Shown: positions 9,507 through 19,210 of the stretch, piece by piece
Numbering within the stretch: the stretch's first letter is position 1
Layout: every line of letters starts with the position of its first letter
Source: Neorhodopirellula pilleata
Lineage (GTDB): Bacteria > Planctomycetota > Planctomycetia > Pirellulales > Pirellulaceae
NCBI RefSeq assembly: GCF_007859915.1
Contig: NZ_SJPM01000001.1
Span: forward strand, 1,271,086 to 1,335,085
DNA: 64,000 nt
Direction: 5' to 3'
Position numbers and translations under genes: made by a program
Notes under the pieces: generated by a model
Databases searched by the model: none
Told to the model about the DNA's origin: nothing
What the model saw: the letters and a program-made list of their open reading frames with translations, nothing else

Positions 9507-11861
9507 TCCGGTGCGAGCACCGATGAATCGCTTCCAATAAACGGACGCGGCGATAGAGAACCAAGTAACCAGCGCTAGCGAGATCGTCGGAAAAAACCAC
9601 CATGGCGAGTATCGCCACTGGATTCGCCAGTCACCTGCGGGAACGAGGATCGATTGTGCGAGAGAACCTTCCGGACGAACGTTCAGTTCGATCGGTGATG
9701 CATCCGATGTCCCGATGGCGAGAGCTGTGGCGGTCCAGTTCCCATCTTGGTAAACGACTCGGCGAATCGTTTCCGGTCGTTGCAAGTGAACTTCGATGGA
9801 GTCCTCTGGGACGATCATCGCGGGTGGTTCCACAAAGGACGACGGGCGGACTGGTTCCCATCGGATCTCACCGTCTTGGCGAACAATTGAACCGACGATA
9901 TTCCATTGAGACATCCATCGGTCCCACTGCCGTTGCCTTTGTTGTGGTGATTGATTCGCGGTCACTTGCCGAGCCGTCACCCAAAATTCAGCAACCGCCG
10001 CCGGGCGAATCGATACCAGCGAATTGAATTTGGCTTGATTGTTTTCCAAATGCCACCTGCCGAACCACGACGATCGCAACGTCGCTTCGACCTCCACCAT
10101 CCGGTCGACGCTCGACAAGGCTTGCCATCGCGGCAACGCACCACCACGGGGCAACGTGTTCATCCAGCTCATGCCTCCGGGAAAGTCCGGCGATGTTTGC
10201 AACCGTTGGTGTTCGGCGATCCGATTGATTCGCGGCACAAGGTCGTGATGGGCAAAAACCAAGTCTGCTGCGACGACGATCACGAGCACCGGCACCCAAC
10301 GTCGTCGAGCCCCCGCAGACTTCGCGTGCCGCAAGCCCCAACCCAATGAACCAAGCCCGACGACAACAACGAACCAGTGCGTGCTGGTTGCCAGATAAGC
10401 TGATTTGGCAAGGTCTATTTGAAACGGTCCCCAATAGTAATCGGCGACACCGCTTGCTTGAGGAAGTCGATTGACCACTGCACTCAGAACGACCAAAACG
10501 ACAAGCAATCCGATGAACGTTCGCCAAGCCCAGCGAACGACCGACGGGCACGGTTTTCCGGCCGTCACGGATGCACCAAGTTCCATCACCAAGGCCCCTC
10601 GCGCCAAGCCCAATGCCAACGACAGTGTTACGAAGGGCAACCATTTCGACGGATATCGCAGCGCGTCATACCCTGGAATCCAATCCATCATCCAACCATA
10701 AAGTGGCGTGTAGGATCCCATTGACGCGAGCAGCGAGACCGATCCGATAACCGTCCACTCCATCGCCATCGATGACCGCAGCCATCGCAACCAAGCTCGC
10801 TTGAATCCGATCTTGCCGAACCGTGCAATCAGCACCGAAGCGAAGAGCCAAGCCGACGCTCCCATGTAAACCGTCGGAGTCCACAACGCGTTGTCGGGAC
10901 GACCGCCCTCACGCTCAAATGCGATTCGGTCCCAGCGATGATGGACCGGCCAAGGGGTGCCGTAGAGATTCGGTATCCCGAATTCAGCGATCCGCCAAGC
11001 CGGGAACGAGAACGCAAACGCGTTGGAACGCTGAACGGCTCGGTTGCCCGTCATGGACACTCGGTCGCTTTGTCGAGACCAGTCGATCGAGGCGGCGAGC
11101 TGAGGTGCCGACAAGGCCGCCGCGATTGCACAAGTCGTGATCGTTCGTCCGATCAACCAACCACCTCGTTTGTTCTTCGCACGCAGTGAAACCAGCCACT
11201 GCACCAGCAAACGTGACAACGAAACCAAACCGAGCATCAACACCGCATGAAACGCGGTCGACGGGTCGCCGCCCAAGATCATCATCGCCATCGCGACGGA
11301 GGCTAACGGAACACCGTGACATGCGTTCGCCAATCTCGCAGTCAAATGAACCTTTACGGTGGTAGCCGCAACCGAAGGACGAAGCAAAGCCCCCATCAGG
11401 AACGGCAACCAAGCGGCACTCACCAAGAACGGCGGATTGGTCGCCAAGAATAAAACCGTCCCCGATAGCGGGTAAACGATTCCGGCAATGGCTGCCGACC
11501 AGGGACGGCATCGATAGGTTCGAGCCAACCAATTCGCACTCAACGACGCCAGAATCAGATGGACCGCCACGTAAACGCTTATCGAAGTCTCGGCGGTCCA
11601 GTCGGCGGCATACACCAGCATCCGAACCGGATAAAAGACCGCAGTCGTGGTCTCACCGGCCAGTGACATGCCTGTCAAGTCGAGCGGGTTCCAAATCGCA
11701 GCTCCGAACGCGTTAAAAGGATGTTCGGCGCAGCGTTTGGCAACGTAGTCGTACAACGGCGTGTAAAAGTAGCTAACGTCGCGAAACGCCAATCGATCGG
11801 TTCCCAGCAAGACGCTCGCCAGCAACGCGACGACGCAAACAGGCCCCACCAGGATTGGCAC
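9330..11861 (-). CDS. YfhO-like polytopic membrane protein
   Basis: About 840 residues with roughly a dozen hydrophobic segments in the first 600 residues (ILVGPVCVVALLASVLL; AGIVYPLSGTVLFLATNPPF; YPSKWLPFVTLSLALGLARG), then a soluble extracytoplasmic part and one last helix (WWFFPTISLALVTWFSIAAS). This layout and the motif FYTPLYDY...FNAFGAAIWNPLDLTG fit the YfhO/DUF6044 family of large membrane proteins linked to cell-envelope glycan or lipid glycosylation. The reading frame is open upstream to 11999, but that would overlap the PEGA gene by 101 bases. GTG 11861 is the first standard start after it; a CTG at about 11888 with a GAAGG upstream is another option. The last 59 codons lie antisense to the small membrane protein gene and look like run-on sequence. 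Confidence 0.7.
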   Translation of the reverse strand: MPILVGPVCVVALLASVLLGTDRLAFRDVSYFYTPLYDYVAKRCAEHPFNAFGAAIWNPLDLTGMSLAGETTTAVFYPVRMLVYAADWTAETSISVYVAVHLILASLSANWLARTYRCRPWSAAIAGIVYPLSGTVLFLATNPPFLVSAAWLPFLMGALLRPSVAATTVKVHLTARLANACHGVPLASVAMAMMILGGDPSTAFHAVLMLGLVSLSRLLVQWLVSLRAKNKRGGWLIGRTITTCAIAAALSAPQLAASIDWSRQSDRVSMTGNRAVQRSNAFAFSFPAWRIAEFGIPNLYGTPWPVHHRWDRIAFEREGGRPDNALWTPTVYMGASAWLFASVLIARFGKIGFKRAWLRWLRSSMAMEWTVIGSVSLLASMGSYTPLYGWMMDWIPGYDALRYPSKWLPFVTLSLALGLARGALVMELGASVTAGKPCPSVVRWAWRTFIGLLVVLVVLSAVVNRLPQASGVADYYWGPFQIDLAKSAYLATSTHWFVVVVGLGSLGWGLRHAKSAGARRRWVPVLVIVVAADLVFAHHDLVPRINRIAEHQRLQTSPDFPGGMSWMNTLPRGGALPRWQALSSVDRMVEVEATLRSSWFGRWHLENNQAKFNSLVSIRPAAVAEFWVTARQVTANQSPQQRQRQWDRWMSQWNIVGSIVRQDGEIRWEPVRPSSFVEPPAMIVPEDSIEVHLQRPETIRRVVYQDGNWTATALAIGTSDASPIELNVRPEGSLAQSILVPAGDWRIQWRYSPWWFFPTISLALVTWFSIAASVYWKRFIGARTGSVDRGALRDSLDAHEENHNREQKSDRRADDQRTTPNGLRVAIFKAAAALPAFVLEIQP

Positions 11862-11898
11862 CCATTGGGTCCAAATCCGAACGGTCAGCGAACCTTCG

Positions 11899-12327
11899 CT
11901 ATTGCCCGACCGGAACCCCGGTCGCTTGGCTGCGGAGCATCTCGGCGCGTCCGAGGACGTTGCCGGTCGGCTCGATCGCTTGGGGAACCAGTTCAACATC
12001 GATGATTCGTTCGTCGCGAATTTCTCCCGGCCACAGCGTTTCGCTCACGAAATCCAAAACAGGCAATTGGTACCAGGGCGGCTTGATTTTGCGGCGGATC
12101 GTTTCGGTCCGGTAACCGTCCTTCTCGATTCGCAGCTCTCGGGTGCCATAGTAAACGAAGCTCGTTGCTGCGGGTGAGGTGCCGATCAATTGATTGTCCA
12201 CCGACACGGTCGCACCCGGAGGGCTGGTTCGGACCGTCATCCGCCGACGCACGCAACCGCTGCACATCGCGAGTGCAATGATGACAATGAACCAAAGGTG
12301 GCGGCGAGGGTAGTCTTCGTGAAACAC
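11899..12327 (-). CDS. PEGA-domain lipoprotein
   Basis: 142 residues from a GTG start. The N-terminal signal LWFIVIIALAMCSGC ends in a lipobox Cys. Residues about 30-75 match the PEGA domain (VRTSPPGATVSVDNQLIGTSP, then FVYYGTRELRIEKDGY), a beta-sandwich common in envelope lipoproteins of planctomycetes and thought to bind cell-surface components. The C-terminal part is polar. Just upstream of, and on the same strand as, the YfhO-like gene, so the two are probably co-transcribed. Confidence 0.8.
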   Translation of the reverse strand: MFHEDYPRRHLWFIVIIALAMCSGCVRRRMTVRTSPPGATVSVDNQLIGTSPAATSFVYYGTRELRIEKDGYRTETIRRKIKPPWYQLPVLDFVSETLWPGEIRDERIIDVELVPQAIEPTGNVLGRAEMLRSQATGVPVGQ

Positions 12328-12426
12328 AGACGATCGGTGATGGCGATTCGACGGGTAGTGGCGTTTCGCACAAGGCGAACACTCATTTTCGTAACACGGA
12401 AGGATCGACCGTCACCAGACCAAATT

Positions 12427-12948
12427 TCAATCGCATACGCCGAGATCATCATCGAGCGCATCGAGGATCAATTTCAGTTCCGCTTCCTCGTGATCGTTGA
12501 ACTGAGCCAGGAAACCATCAAATCGCACCAATACTTTTTCTTGAGCGGTGGTGACTTCGGGCGTCACCCCTTCGATCGGCTCGTCGCCCGTACAGGCGTC
12601 CGCCGCCGCCTCGGCCAAATGACGGGCTTCCTCAAACAGCACCGCGTGTTGGGAACGCAACATGTCCGCGCAAGCCGACAGTTGGGCATCCGATTCGATC
12701 GCCAAATCAAAATACCCGTATGCCTCTTCCAAACCGAAATGTAACGCGAGCTGGTCCCGTAAATCGCCAAACAATTGAATCAGTTCACCCCAATGATTCG
12801 CGGCCGCCTCCCGGGGGTGGGTCAATAACCTCATCCGATCGAGCAAGATCTTGAGATCCCGGTTGTCGTCTTTAATGTCCTTCAAAAACGCTGCGTTAAC
12901 CGTCAACCGACGGTTCGGTGGTGGGGGACTCGCGGGTGAATCGGACAT
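12427..12948 (-). CDS. Hemerythrin HHE-like cation-binding protein
   Basis: 173 residues from ATG 12948 (MSDSPASPPPP), with AGGAAC about 8 bases upstream; an in-frame earlier start would add 20 residues. The all-helical body contains the His/Glu pattern of hemerythrin-like four-helix bundles: HWGELIQLF, LALHFGLEEAYGYFD, LRSQHAVLFEEARHL and FNDHEEAELKLILDAL. Such proteins bind a di-iron or similar metal site, and act in oxygen, NO or iron sensing or storage. Cytoplasmic, no signal peptide. It is separated from the PEGA gene by about 100 bases. Confidence 0.75.
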   Translation of the reverse strand: MSDSPASPPPPNRRLTVNAAFLKDIKDDNRDLKILLDRMRLLTHPREAAANHWGELIQLFGDLRDQLALHFGLEEAYGYFDLAIESDAQLSACADMLRSQHAVLFEEARHLAEAAADACTGDEPIEGVTPEVTTAQEKVLVRFDGFLAQFNDHEEAELKLILDALDDDLGVCD

Positions 12949-13124
12949 CAGATCGTTCCTGCCATGGAGAAAAGTGAGGTTTCTTACTATAGCCCAATCT
13001 TTCAACAATCGTCAGCGGGTGATCGCCGGACCTTTCCAGGTCTTTGCAGACTGCGTATCTTCGCTATTTGGTAGAATCCGCAAACTAGCAGAATCCGCAA
13101 CCTTGTTGACGAAGAGCCCAGGCG

Positions 13125-16100
13125 ATGGCGAACCGCAAAAACCGACGACGTTTGATTTTGGAACCTTTGGAGGGTCGCCGTTTGCTTGCGGTGGCGACCG
13201 ATTTGGCGAACCTTGCCGGACGCGTTTTCGATGACCTCACCGGCGATGGATTCACGACGGGCGAACAAGTTGCCGGCGCGAACTTGAACCTATACCGGGG
13301 CGACGGTGACGGCCAATTCGAACCGGGCAGCGGCGATACCGAGATCCGAACGACGACGACCGATGCGAACGGTAACTATTTATTCGAACGGCTAACGGCG
13401 GGGCAGTATTTCGTTCTGCAACCCGAACAGACCGTCAACGGTCGAACTTTGCCTCGTTCGGTTTCGCCGCCGATCACGATCACGGCCGATCAAGTTGCCG
13501 GTCGATTGATCCGCACCATCGACGGGTTCGATCAAACTTTCCAATCGGTCATTGACGAAACAAATGACAATACCCCCGTCACCTCGACGGCGGCGGCTCC
13601 TGAAGCCATCGGCGGTTCGCGAGATTTGTTGGTGGACAAGACGAGCGACATCGGTTCGGTGCAGTTGATTGTTAACGATCCGGTGTCACCCAACCTTCTG
13701 CAGATCGCGTCGGAGGCGTTCGGCAGCGGTCGCCGGATCGTGATCTGGGACGGAGCCGGCGATGACCCGGCGGTCGTCGACGACGGTGGTTTGGGAACAA
13801 TCGACTTAACCAACGGCGGCCAAGCAGCCGGCTTACGACTCGTCGTCGGTGCGGACTTGCCATCCGGCGCGGCTGTCGTGCGTTTGTATTCCGACGACGG
13901 TTCCACATCCACGCGCGGTCGCGTCAGCGAAGCGACCTTAAACATTCCGGCTCTGACAACGCAGCCGACCTCGGTCGAGTTCTTGCCGTTCGCCCAGTTC
14001 AGCACTCGACCTGGTGCGACCGGCGGAGCTGATTTAGCCAACATCGGGGCGATCGAATTCGAAGTCATCGCCGGCCCGAATTACGATGCACTGGCGGACT
14101 TGATCGGCACGATCGGACCCAACGTGATCAATGTTCCGGATTTTGATAACTTTCAATCCGCCGACTTAAGGCTCAGCAAACAACTCACCACCGCAGTTGC
14201 CAACGTCAACCAACCGGTCACGTTCTTATTGAGTCTTACCAACGACGGACCAGACACCGCCACGGGAATCGTCGTGACGGACAATCTGCCCGCCGGGATC
14301 ACCTACCAAACCAACCAAACATCGATCGGAACTTTTACACCTGGAAACGGCCAGTGGTCGATCGCGTCATTGCCCGTCGGCGCCACGGCGACGTTGTCGA
14401 TCACTGGACTATTGACCGCATCGACGCCGCAAACCAACACGGCGGAGGTCACCGCCGCGCAGCAGTTTGATCCTGACAGCACTCCCGGCAATTCGACCGC
14501 TGGCGAAGATGACCAAGCAACTGTCGTGGTGACGCCGTCGCAGATCGATTTGTCACTGACCAAGACCGTTTCCGACGCGAGCCCCAACGTCGATGACCCG
14601 GTTTCTTTTACACTTACCCTGACTAATTCTGGCGGCAGCGCCGCGACAAATGTCGTCGTTGAAGACAGATTGCCGGCCGGCCTCGTCTTGACGGGCAACA
14701 CTCCCTCGACCGGAACATTCAATGCTTCCAATCGCCGCTGGTCGATTCCTTCCTTGGCGGCGGGCGGGACGGCAACGCTCGTGCTGGAAACCCGCGTGGC
14801 TTCACCGGGCAACTTGGTCAACGTGGCGGAAGTGATCGCCGCCGATCAGTTCGACATTGATAGCACGCCCGGGAACAATCTTGACGCCGAAGACGACCAA
14901 GCGAGCGCGATCGTCCAAACTCGAACATCGGATCTGTCGATCGACAAGACGCTCGTTACCCCCGGTTCGACGATCGGTGACAACGTGACCTTCACGATCG
15001 TCGTCAACAACGCGGGGCCCGACCCGGCGACGGGTGTTCGCGTTCGCGACGTCCTGCCCGCCGGACTCGCCTACGTCAGCGACTCGCCCTCGGTTGGGGA
15101 CTACGATCCGGCGACCGGCATTTGGACCATCCCGGCGGTACCGGTGGGCGCGACCAATAACGCGACATTGACGCTGGTCGCCAGCCTGCAAAACGCGATC
15201 AGTCAAACCAATACCGCCGAGATCATCGCCGCCGACCAATTCGATCCTGACAGCACGCCCGGCAACGCCAACGCCACCGAAGACGACATAGATTCGGTCG
15301 TCGTCACACCGATCACTGTGGACTTGGACCTGACCAAGACGGTCTCCCTTGCGAGGCCCGTTCCGGGAGAGACGTTCACCTACACGCTCAATGTCCGCAA
15401 CACCAGTCAAAACGACGCAACCGGTGTTGTGGTGAGGGATCCCTTGCCCGGTGGAATCATCTTCCAATCCAACACCGCCGACCAAGTCTATTCACCAACG
15501 ACCGGAACCTGGACTGTTGGCAACGTACCTGCAGGAGCAACGCGAACGATCGAGATTCAAGCGATCTTGAATCCGAACCGCGCCGATATACTTAGTCCGA
15601 TTTCCAATACGGCTGAGATCACCGCGACAGATCAGTTCGACATTGATAGCACTCCAGGCAATGTGATCGCCGGCGAAGACGACCAAGCCTCCGCAACCGT
15701 CACACCAGCAAGAGCCGACTTGCGGCTTTCCAAATCGGCTAGCAACCCACAAGCCAACGTAGGCCAAGAAGTCACGTTCACCATTTCGACGACCAACGAC
15801 GGGCCAGATCCGTCAGGTGTTTTTACGGTCTCCGATCCCGTCCCGACCGGGGCGTCCTTGGTTCGCTCGACTCCGTCGATCGGAAGTTATGATTCGGCGA
15901 CTGGAATTTGGACGGTACCTGGACTTGGTACCAATCAAACCGCGACGTTGGCGATCGTCTTGCAAACCGCTTCGCCGGGTTCGATCAACAACGTGGCGCA
16001 AATCAGCTCAGCTAGTTTGCCCGATCCGGACAGCACGCCGGGGAACTCCGTCCCGGGCGAAGACGACCAGGACGACGCCTCGATTCAATCGCAAGCGATC

Positions 16101-18959
16101 AATTTGTCATTGCAAAAGAGCGTCGACAAGGCCACACCACGTATTGGCGAAACGTTTCGATACACGATCGAAGTCACCAACAGCGGCCCCGACACGGCGA
16201 CCAATGTGGTCATCGGCGAAACGATCCCGGCACCCATCACGCTGGTCAGTAGTCTTCCCGAAAGCGGCACGTTCGTCACCTCAACTCGACGCTGGTCGAT
16301 TCCGTCCTTGGCGGCCGGCGCGACGACCCGATTGTTCTTGGACGCACGAATTGATTCGATCGCCGGTCTGCCGAGTGGCGGACTTAGCAATGATTTAACC
16401 AACACCGCCGAAGTTCTTTCGGTCGATCAAGTTGATACCAACAGCACACCCGGTAACAACGATCCGGCCGAGGACGACCAAGATTCCGCCACCGTGCGGG
16501 TTGCCATCGCAGACATATCATTGACCAAGACATCGCTCACCCCGGCACCCAATGTGGGCGATTTAGCTCGATTCGAAATCGTCGTTTCCAACGCCGGGCC
16601 GGACGTGGCGACCAACCTCGTGATCCGCGACGTCTTACCAAACGGACTCGTTTATCGATCCGACACCCAAAGCGATACGGCGGGCGATTACAACAACGTC
16701 ACGGGATTGTGGACGATCCCATCCCTCGGCGTCGGCCAGACCACGTCGTTGCAAATCAACGCCGATGTGACCTCGTCGGGATCCTTCACCAACACCGCCG
16801 AGTTGATCGAAGTCGGTCAAGACGATCCCGATTCGATACCTGGTAACAATCGCATCGACGAAGATGATCAAGCGACCGCCGTGATCACGACGCCGATCAT
16901 CGACTTGTCACTAAGCAAAACCGTTGATCCGTCACGGCCTTCCGTCGGCAGTGAAGTTACCTTCACACTGACGGCAACCAACGCCGGTCCCGATACGGCA
17001 ACCGGCGTCGTTGTTCGCGACACGTTGCCAGTGGGGTTCCAGTTCGTATCGGCTGATCCTTCTCCCGCATTCGTTTCAAATGATGGAATTTGGACAGTCG
17101 GCACGTTGGCCAGCGGAGAGTCTCGCAGCTTACTGGTTCGCGGCACGGTGACAGCGACGGAACTGTTTGACAACCGAGCAGAGATCATCGAGGCCGACCA
17201 ATTCGATCGCGATAGCACGCCTGGGAACGGGTTCAATAACGGCGAAGACGACGCGGTCATCGTCCCTGTCACGCCCGCGAGCGCGGACTTGTCACTAACC
17301 AAGACGATCAATGATGCGACACCGAACGTCGGCCAAGACGTCACGTTCACCTTGACGGTTCGCAACGACGGACCGGATGTTGCCAACAACATCGAAGTCC
17401 TCGAGTCGTTGCCGGGTGGTTTGACCAACATTCGTTCTCAAACGGCGTCGGGGACGTACAGCAACAGCGATCAGATCTGGCGACTTCCCGAACTGCGTGT
17501 CGGCGCGACGGCGACGTTGAGCTTGATCGGCACTGTAGACTTCGATGCCAACAACACGACGTCACCCATCACCCGGACCAACTCGGCCGAGATCATTGCA
17601 TCATCCCAGCGTGACCCCGATAGCACGCCGAACAATCAAAGCACCAACGAAGACGACGACGCGACCGTCGAGTTTGTTCCACAACTGATCGACTTGGCAT
17701 TGACCAAAACGATCGACAACAACCGACCCAACGTGGGACAGACGGTCGCTTATGAAGTCTCGCTCACCAACGACGGCCCAAGCGACGCGACGGGTATCGT
17801 CGTTGCTGATCCACTACCGGCTGGTTTGACGTTCGTTTCGGCCAGCCCCGAAGTAGGAAGCTACAACCAATCAACCGGTCGATGGTCGATCAATCAATTG
17901 AACGCCGGTGCGACGGCGCGATTGATCTTACGGGCGAGCGTCGCTCCCAACGCCAACAATGTTGATGCGATTCTGCGTGACGGCATTGTCAATACCGCCG
18001 AAGTCTTTGCGGCCGATCAGCCCGACCGTGACAGCACCCCAGGCAACAACGTTGAAAACGAAGACGACTTCGCAAGTGTGCTGCTGACGTTTCCGCGAGC
18101 GGATCTGTCGTTGACCAAGACGGTCGACAATCCAAACCCTGATCAAGACGAATTCGTCGAGTTCTTGGTCACGCTCAATAACGCGGGACCCGATCCGGCG
18201 TCGGGAATCGTAGTCCAAGAGACCATTCCACCCGGACTTGGCGACGTGACCGTCACGCCATTGGAAGGCAGCTACAACGCCGCGACGAACCGCTGGACCG
18301 TCGACACCTTGCCACCGAATCAATCGGCGTCCCTGCAGGTCCGAGGTCGAATCACGTCGTCGGCGATTTTGAACAATGCGGCTGAAATCATCGCCGCCGA
18401 TCAATTCGATCCCGACAGTGTTCCCGGCAACGGACAGCCCACCGAAGACGACCTCGCGAGCGTCGCCGTGACTCCCCAAGTCGTCGATCTCAACGTTACC
18501 GCGACGGCCGATCCCCAAGAAGTGATCGCCGGTGACACATTCACGTTGACCGTGACGGTTCGCAACGGGCAAACGATCACGCCGTCAACGTTAACGCAGA
18601 TCACCCCCCTGGTCACGGACATCAACCGGCCTATATCAGATGCTAGTGGCGTTGTCGTTGGGATCGATATTCCTGCGGGACTGACGTTATTGGCCGTCGA
18701 CCCGACCTCGGCCGTCTTCGACCCGCAGACCGGTCGCTGGGTAGTCGGTGATCTGCCGAACGGTCAAAGCCAACAGTTGCGTTTGACGTTCTTGGTCGAG
18801 TCGGCAAGTGTCAAGTCGTTCGAGATCGAAGTCTTGGAAGCGAACGAGTTCGACATCGACAGCAATCCCGGCAACAACATCCCCGCCGAAGACGACCAAA
18901 CCAGCGTTACCGTCCGCCCACCGCGAACATTGTCCAAACGATTGTTCCTGTCGCGGTAG
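13125..18959 (+). CDS. Giant surface protein with SdrD_B domain and 12 DUF11 repeats
   Basis: 1944 residues from ATG 13125. The start has the planctomycete surface-protein motif RRLILEPLEGRRLLA (residues 8-22). Residues about 25-110 form an SdrD_B/Cna-B-like domain (LAGRVFDDLTGDGFTTGEQV; GNYLFERLTAGQYFVLQP). Residues about 160-330 form an unnamed beta-rich domain (LLVDKTSDIGSVQL; IVIWDGAGDDPAVVDDGG). Then come 12 tandem DUF11-type Ig-like repeats, each about 125-135 residues with a start like DLSLTKT, a core like DGPDTATGIVVTDNLPAG, a middle like IGTFTPGNGQWSI and an end like DQFDPDSTPGNS.EDDQA. The acidic end motif resembles a calcium site. The C-terminus ends SKRLFLSR. Probably a secreted or cell-surface adhesin or structural stalk. 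No frameshift seen across 5.8 kb. Confidence 0.88.
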   Translation: MANRKNRRRLILEPLEGRRLLAVATDLANLAGRVFDDLTGDGFTTGEQVAGANLNLYRGDGDGQFEPGSGDTEIRTTTTDANGNYLFERLTAGQYFVLQPEQTVNGRTLPRSVSPPITITADQVAGRLIRTIDGFDQTFQSVIDETNDNTPVTSTAAAPEAIGGSRDLLVDKTSDIGSVQLIVNDPVSPNLLQIASEAFGSGRRIVIWDGAGDDPAVVDDGGLGTIDLTNGGQAAGLRLVVGADLPSGAAVVRLYSDDGSTSTRGRVSEATLNIPALTTQPTSVEFLPFAQFSTRPGATGGADLANIGAIEFEVIAGPNYDALADLIGTIGPNVINVPDFDNFQSADLRLSKQLTTAVANVNQPVTFLLSLTNDGPDTATGIVVTDNLPAGITYQTNQTSIGTFTPGNGQWSIASLPVGATATLSITGLLTASTPQTNTAEVTAAQQFDPDSTPGNSTAGEDDQATVVVTPSQIDLSLTKTVSDASPNVDDPVSFTLTLTNSGGSAATNVVVEDRLPAGLVLTGNTPSTGTFNASNRRWSIPSLAAGGTATLVLETRVASPGNLVNVAEVIAADQFDIDSTPGNNLDAEDDQASAIVQTRTSDLSIDKTLVTPGSTIGDNVTFTIVVNNAGPDPATGVRVRDVLPAGLAYVSDSPSVGDYDPATGIWTIPAVPVGATNNATLTLVASLQNAISQTNTAEIIAADQFDPDSTPGNANATEDDIDSVVVTPITVDLDLTKTVSLARPVPGETFTYTLNVRNTSQNDATGVVVRDPLPGGIIFQSNTADQVYSPTTGTWTVGNVPAGATRTIEIQAILNPNRADILSPISNTAEITATDQFDIDSTPGNVIAGEDDQASATVTPARADLRLSKSASNPQANVGQEVTFTISTTNDGPDPSGVFTVSDPVPTGASLVRSTPSIGSYDSATGIWTVPGLGTNQTATLAIVLQTASPGSINNVAQISSASLPDPDSTPGNSVPGEDDQDDASIQSQAINLSLQKSVDKATPRIGETFRYTIEVTNSGPDTATNVVIGETIPAPITLVSSLPESGTFVTSTRRWSIPSLAAGATTRLFLDARIDSIAGLPSGGLSNDLTNTAEVLSVDQVDTNSTPGNNDPAEDDQDSATVRVAIADISLTKTSLTPAPNVGDLARFEIVVSNAGPDVATNLVIRDVLPNGLVYRSDTQSDTAGDYNNVTGLWTIPSLGVGQTTSLQINADVTSSGSFTNTAELIEVGQDDPDSIPGNNRIDEDDQATAVITTPIIDLSLSKTVDPSRPSVGSEVTFTLTATNAGPDTATGVVVRDTLPVGFQFVSADPSPAFVSNDGIWTVGTLASGESRSLLVRGTVTATELFDNRAEIIEADQFDRDSTPGNGFNNGEDDAVIVPVTPASADLSLTKTINDATPNVGQDVTFTLTVRNDGPDVANNIEVLESLPGGLTNIRSQTASGTYSNSDQIWRLPELRVGATATLSLIGTVDFDANNTTSPITRTNSAEIIASSQRDPDSTPNNQSTNEDDDATVEFVPQLIDLALTKTIDNNRPNVGQTVAYEVSLTNDGPSDATGIVVADPLPAGLTFVSASPEVGSYNQSTGRWSINQLNAGATARLILRASVAPNANNVDAILRDGIVNTAEVFAADQPDRDSTPGNNVENEDDFASVLLTFPRADLSLTKTVDNPNPDQDEFVEFLVTLNNAGPDPASGIVVQETIPPGLGDVTVTPLEGSYNAATNRWTVDTLPPNQSASLQVRGRITSSAILNNAAEIIAADQFDPDSVPGNGQPTEDDLASVAVTPQVVDLNVTATADPQEVIAGDTFTLTVTVRNGQTITPSTLTQITPLVTDINRPISDASGVVVGIDIPAGLTLLAVDPTSAVFDPQTGRWVVGDLPNGQSQQLRLTFLVESASVKSFEIEVLEANEFDIDSNPGNNIPAEDDQTSVTVRPPRTLSKRLFLSR

Positions 18960-18985
18960 ATCTTTCCAAAGCAAGACCACCGCAA

Positions 18986-19000
18986 CGCACTTTATGTGCG
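18986..19000 (+). terminator. Weak hairpin after the giant adhesin gene
   Basis: CGCAC (18986-18990) and GTGCG (18996-19000) form a short stem with loop TTTAT, followed by GTTCTTCT, 27 bases after the stop codon. Plausible weak rho-independent terminator. Confidence 0.35.
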
Positions 19001-19038
19001 GTTCTTCTCGGAACTAGTTATTGAGTCATCCGCTTACT

Positions 19039-19100
19039 GGCAGGAAGATTGAGGGCAGGAAGATGATCGGCACAAATTTCCTGCCCTCAATCTTCCTGCC
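19039..19100. repeat. Perfect 23-bp inverted repeat (hairpin element)
   Basis: The arm at 19039-19061 (GGCAGGAAGATTGAGGGCAG...) is the exact reverse complement of 19078-19100, with a 16-base spacer. It is immediately followed by a 37-base sequence repeated at 22288-22324. The perfect symmetry suggests a MITE-like or palindromic mobile element rather than an ordinary terminator. Confidence 0.7.
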
Positions 19101-19130
19101 AGAACTGCAACACGAATCCGAAGTGAGTCC
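19094..19130 (+). repeat. 37-bp direct repeat, left copy
   Basis: This stretch (TCCTGCCAGAACTGCAACAC...GTGAGTCC) recurs at 22288-22324 with two mismatches in the same orientation. The pair brackets the Rpn duplication block. Confidence 0.75.
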
Positions 19131-19158
19131 GGTGGTACTCGCTTCGCTAGACCACCGG
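19129..19158 (-). repeat. REP-like hairpin
   Basis: CCGGTGGT (19129-19136) pairs with ACCACCGG (19151-19158) around a loop containing CTCGCTTCGCTAG. Read on the minus strand it is preceded by ATTAGCC, as is the related hairpin at 22410-22435. Probably a dispersed intergenic palindrome family. Confidence 0.5.
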
Positions 19159-19210
19159 CTAATTCGGGGCAATCGTAAAGATACTTGCGGTCATCGTAAG
19201 TGAAAACGGG

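Noticed and set aside
13125..18959. CRISPR-like array in the giant gene
   Set aside because: Regular repeats are at protein level (DUF11 domains of about 130 residues); DNA repeats diverge and the frame is open throughout.
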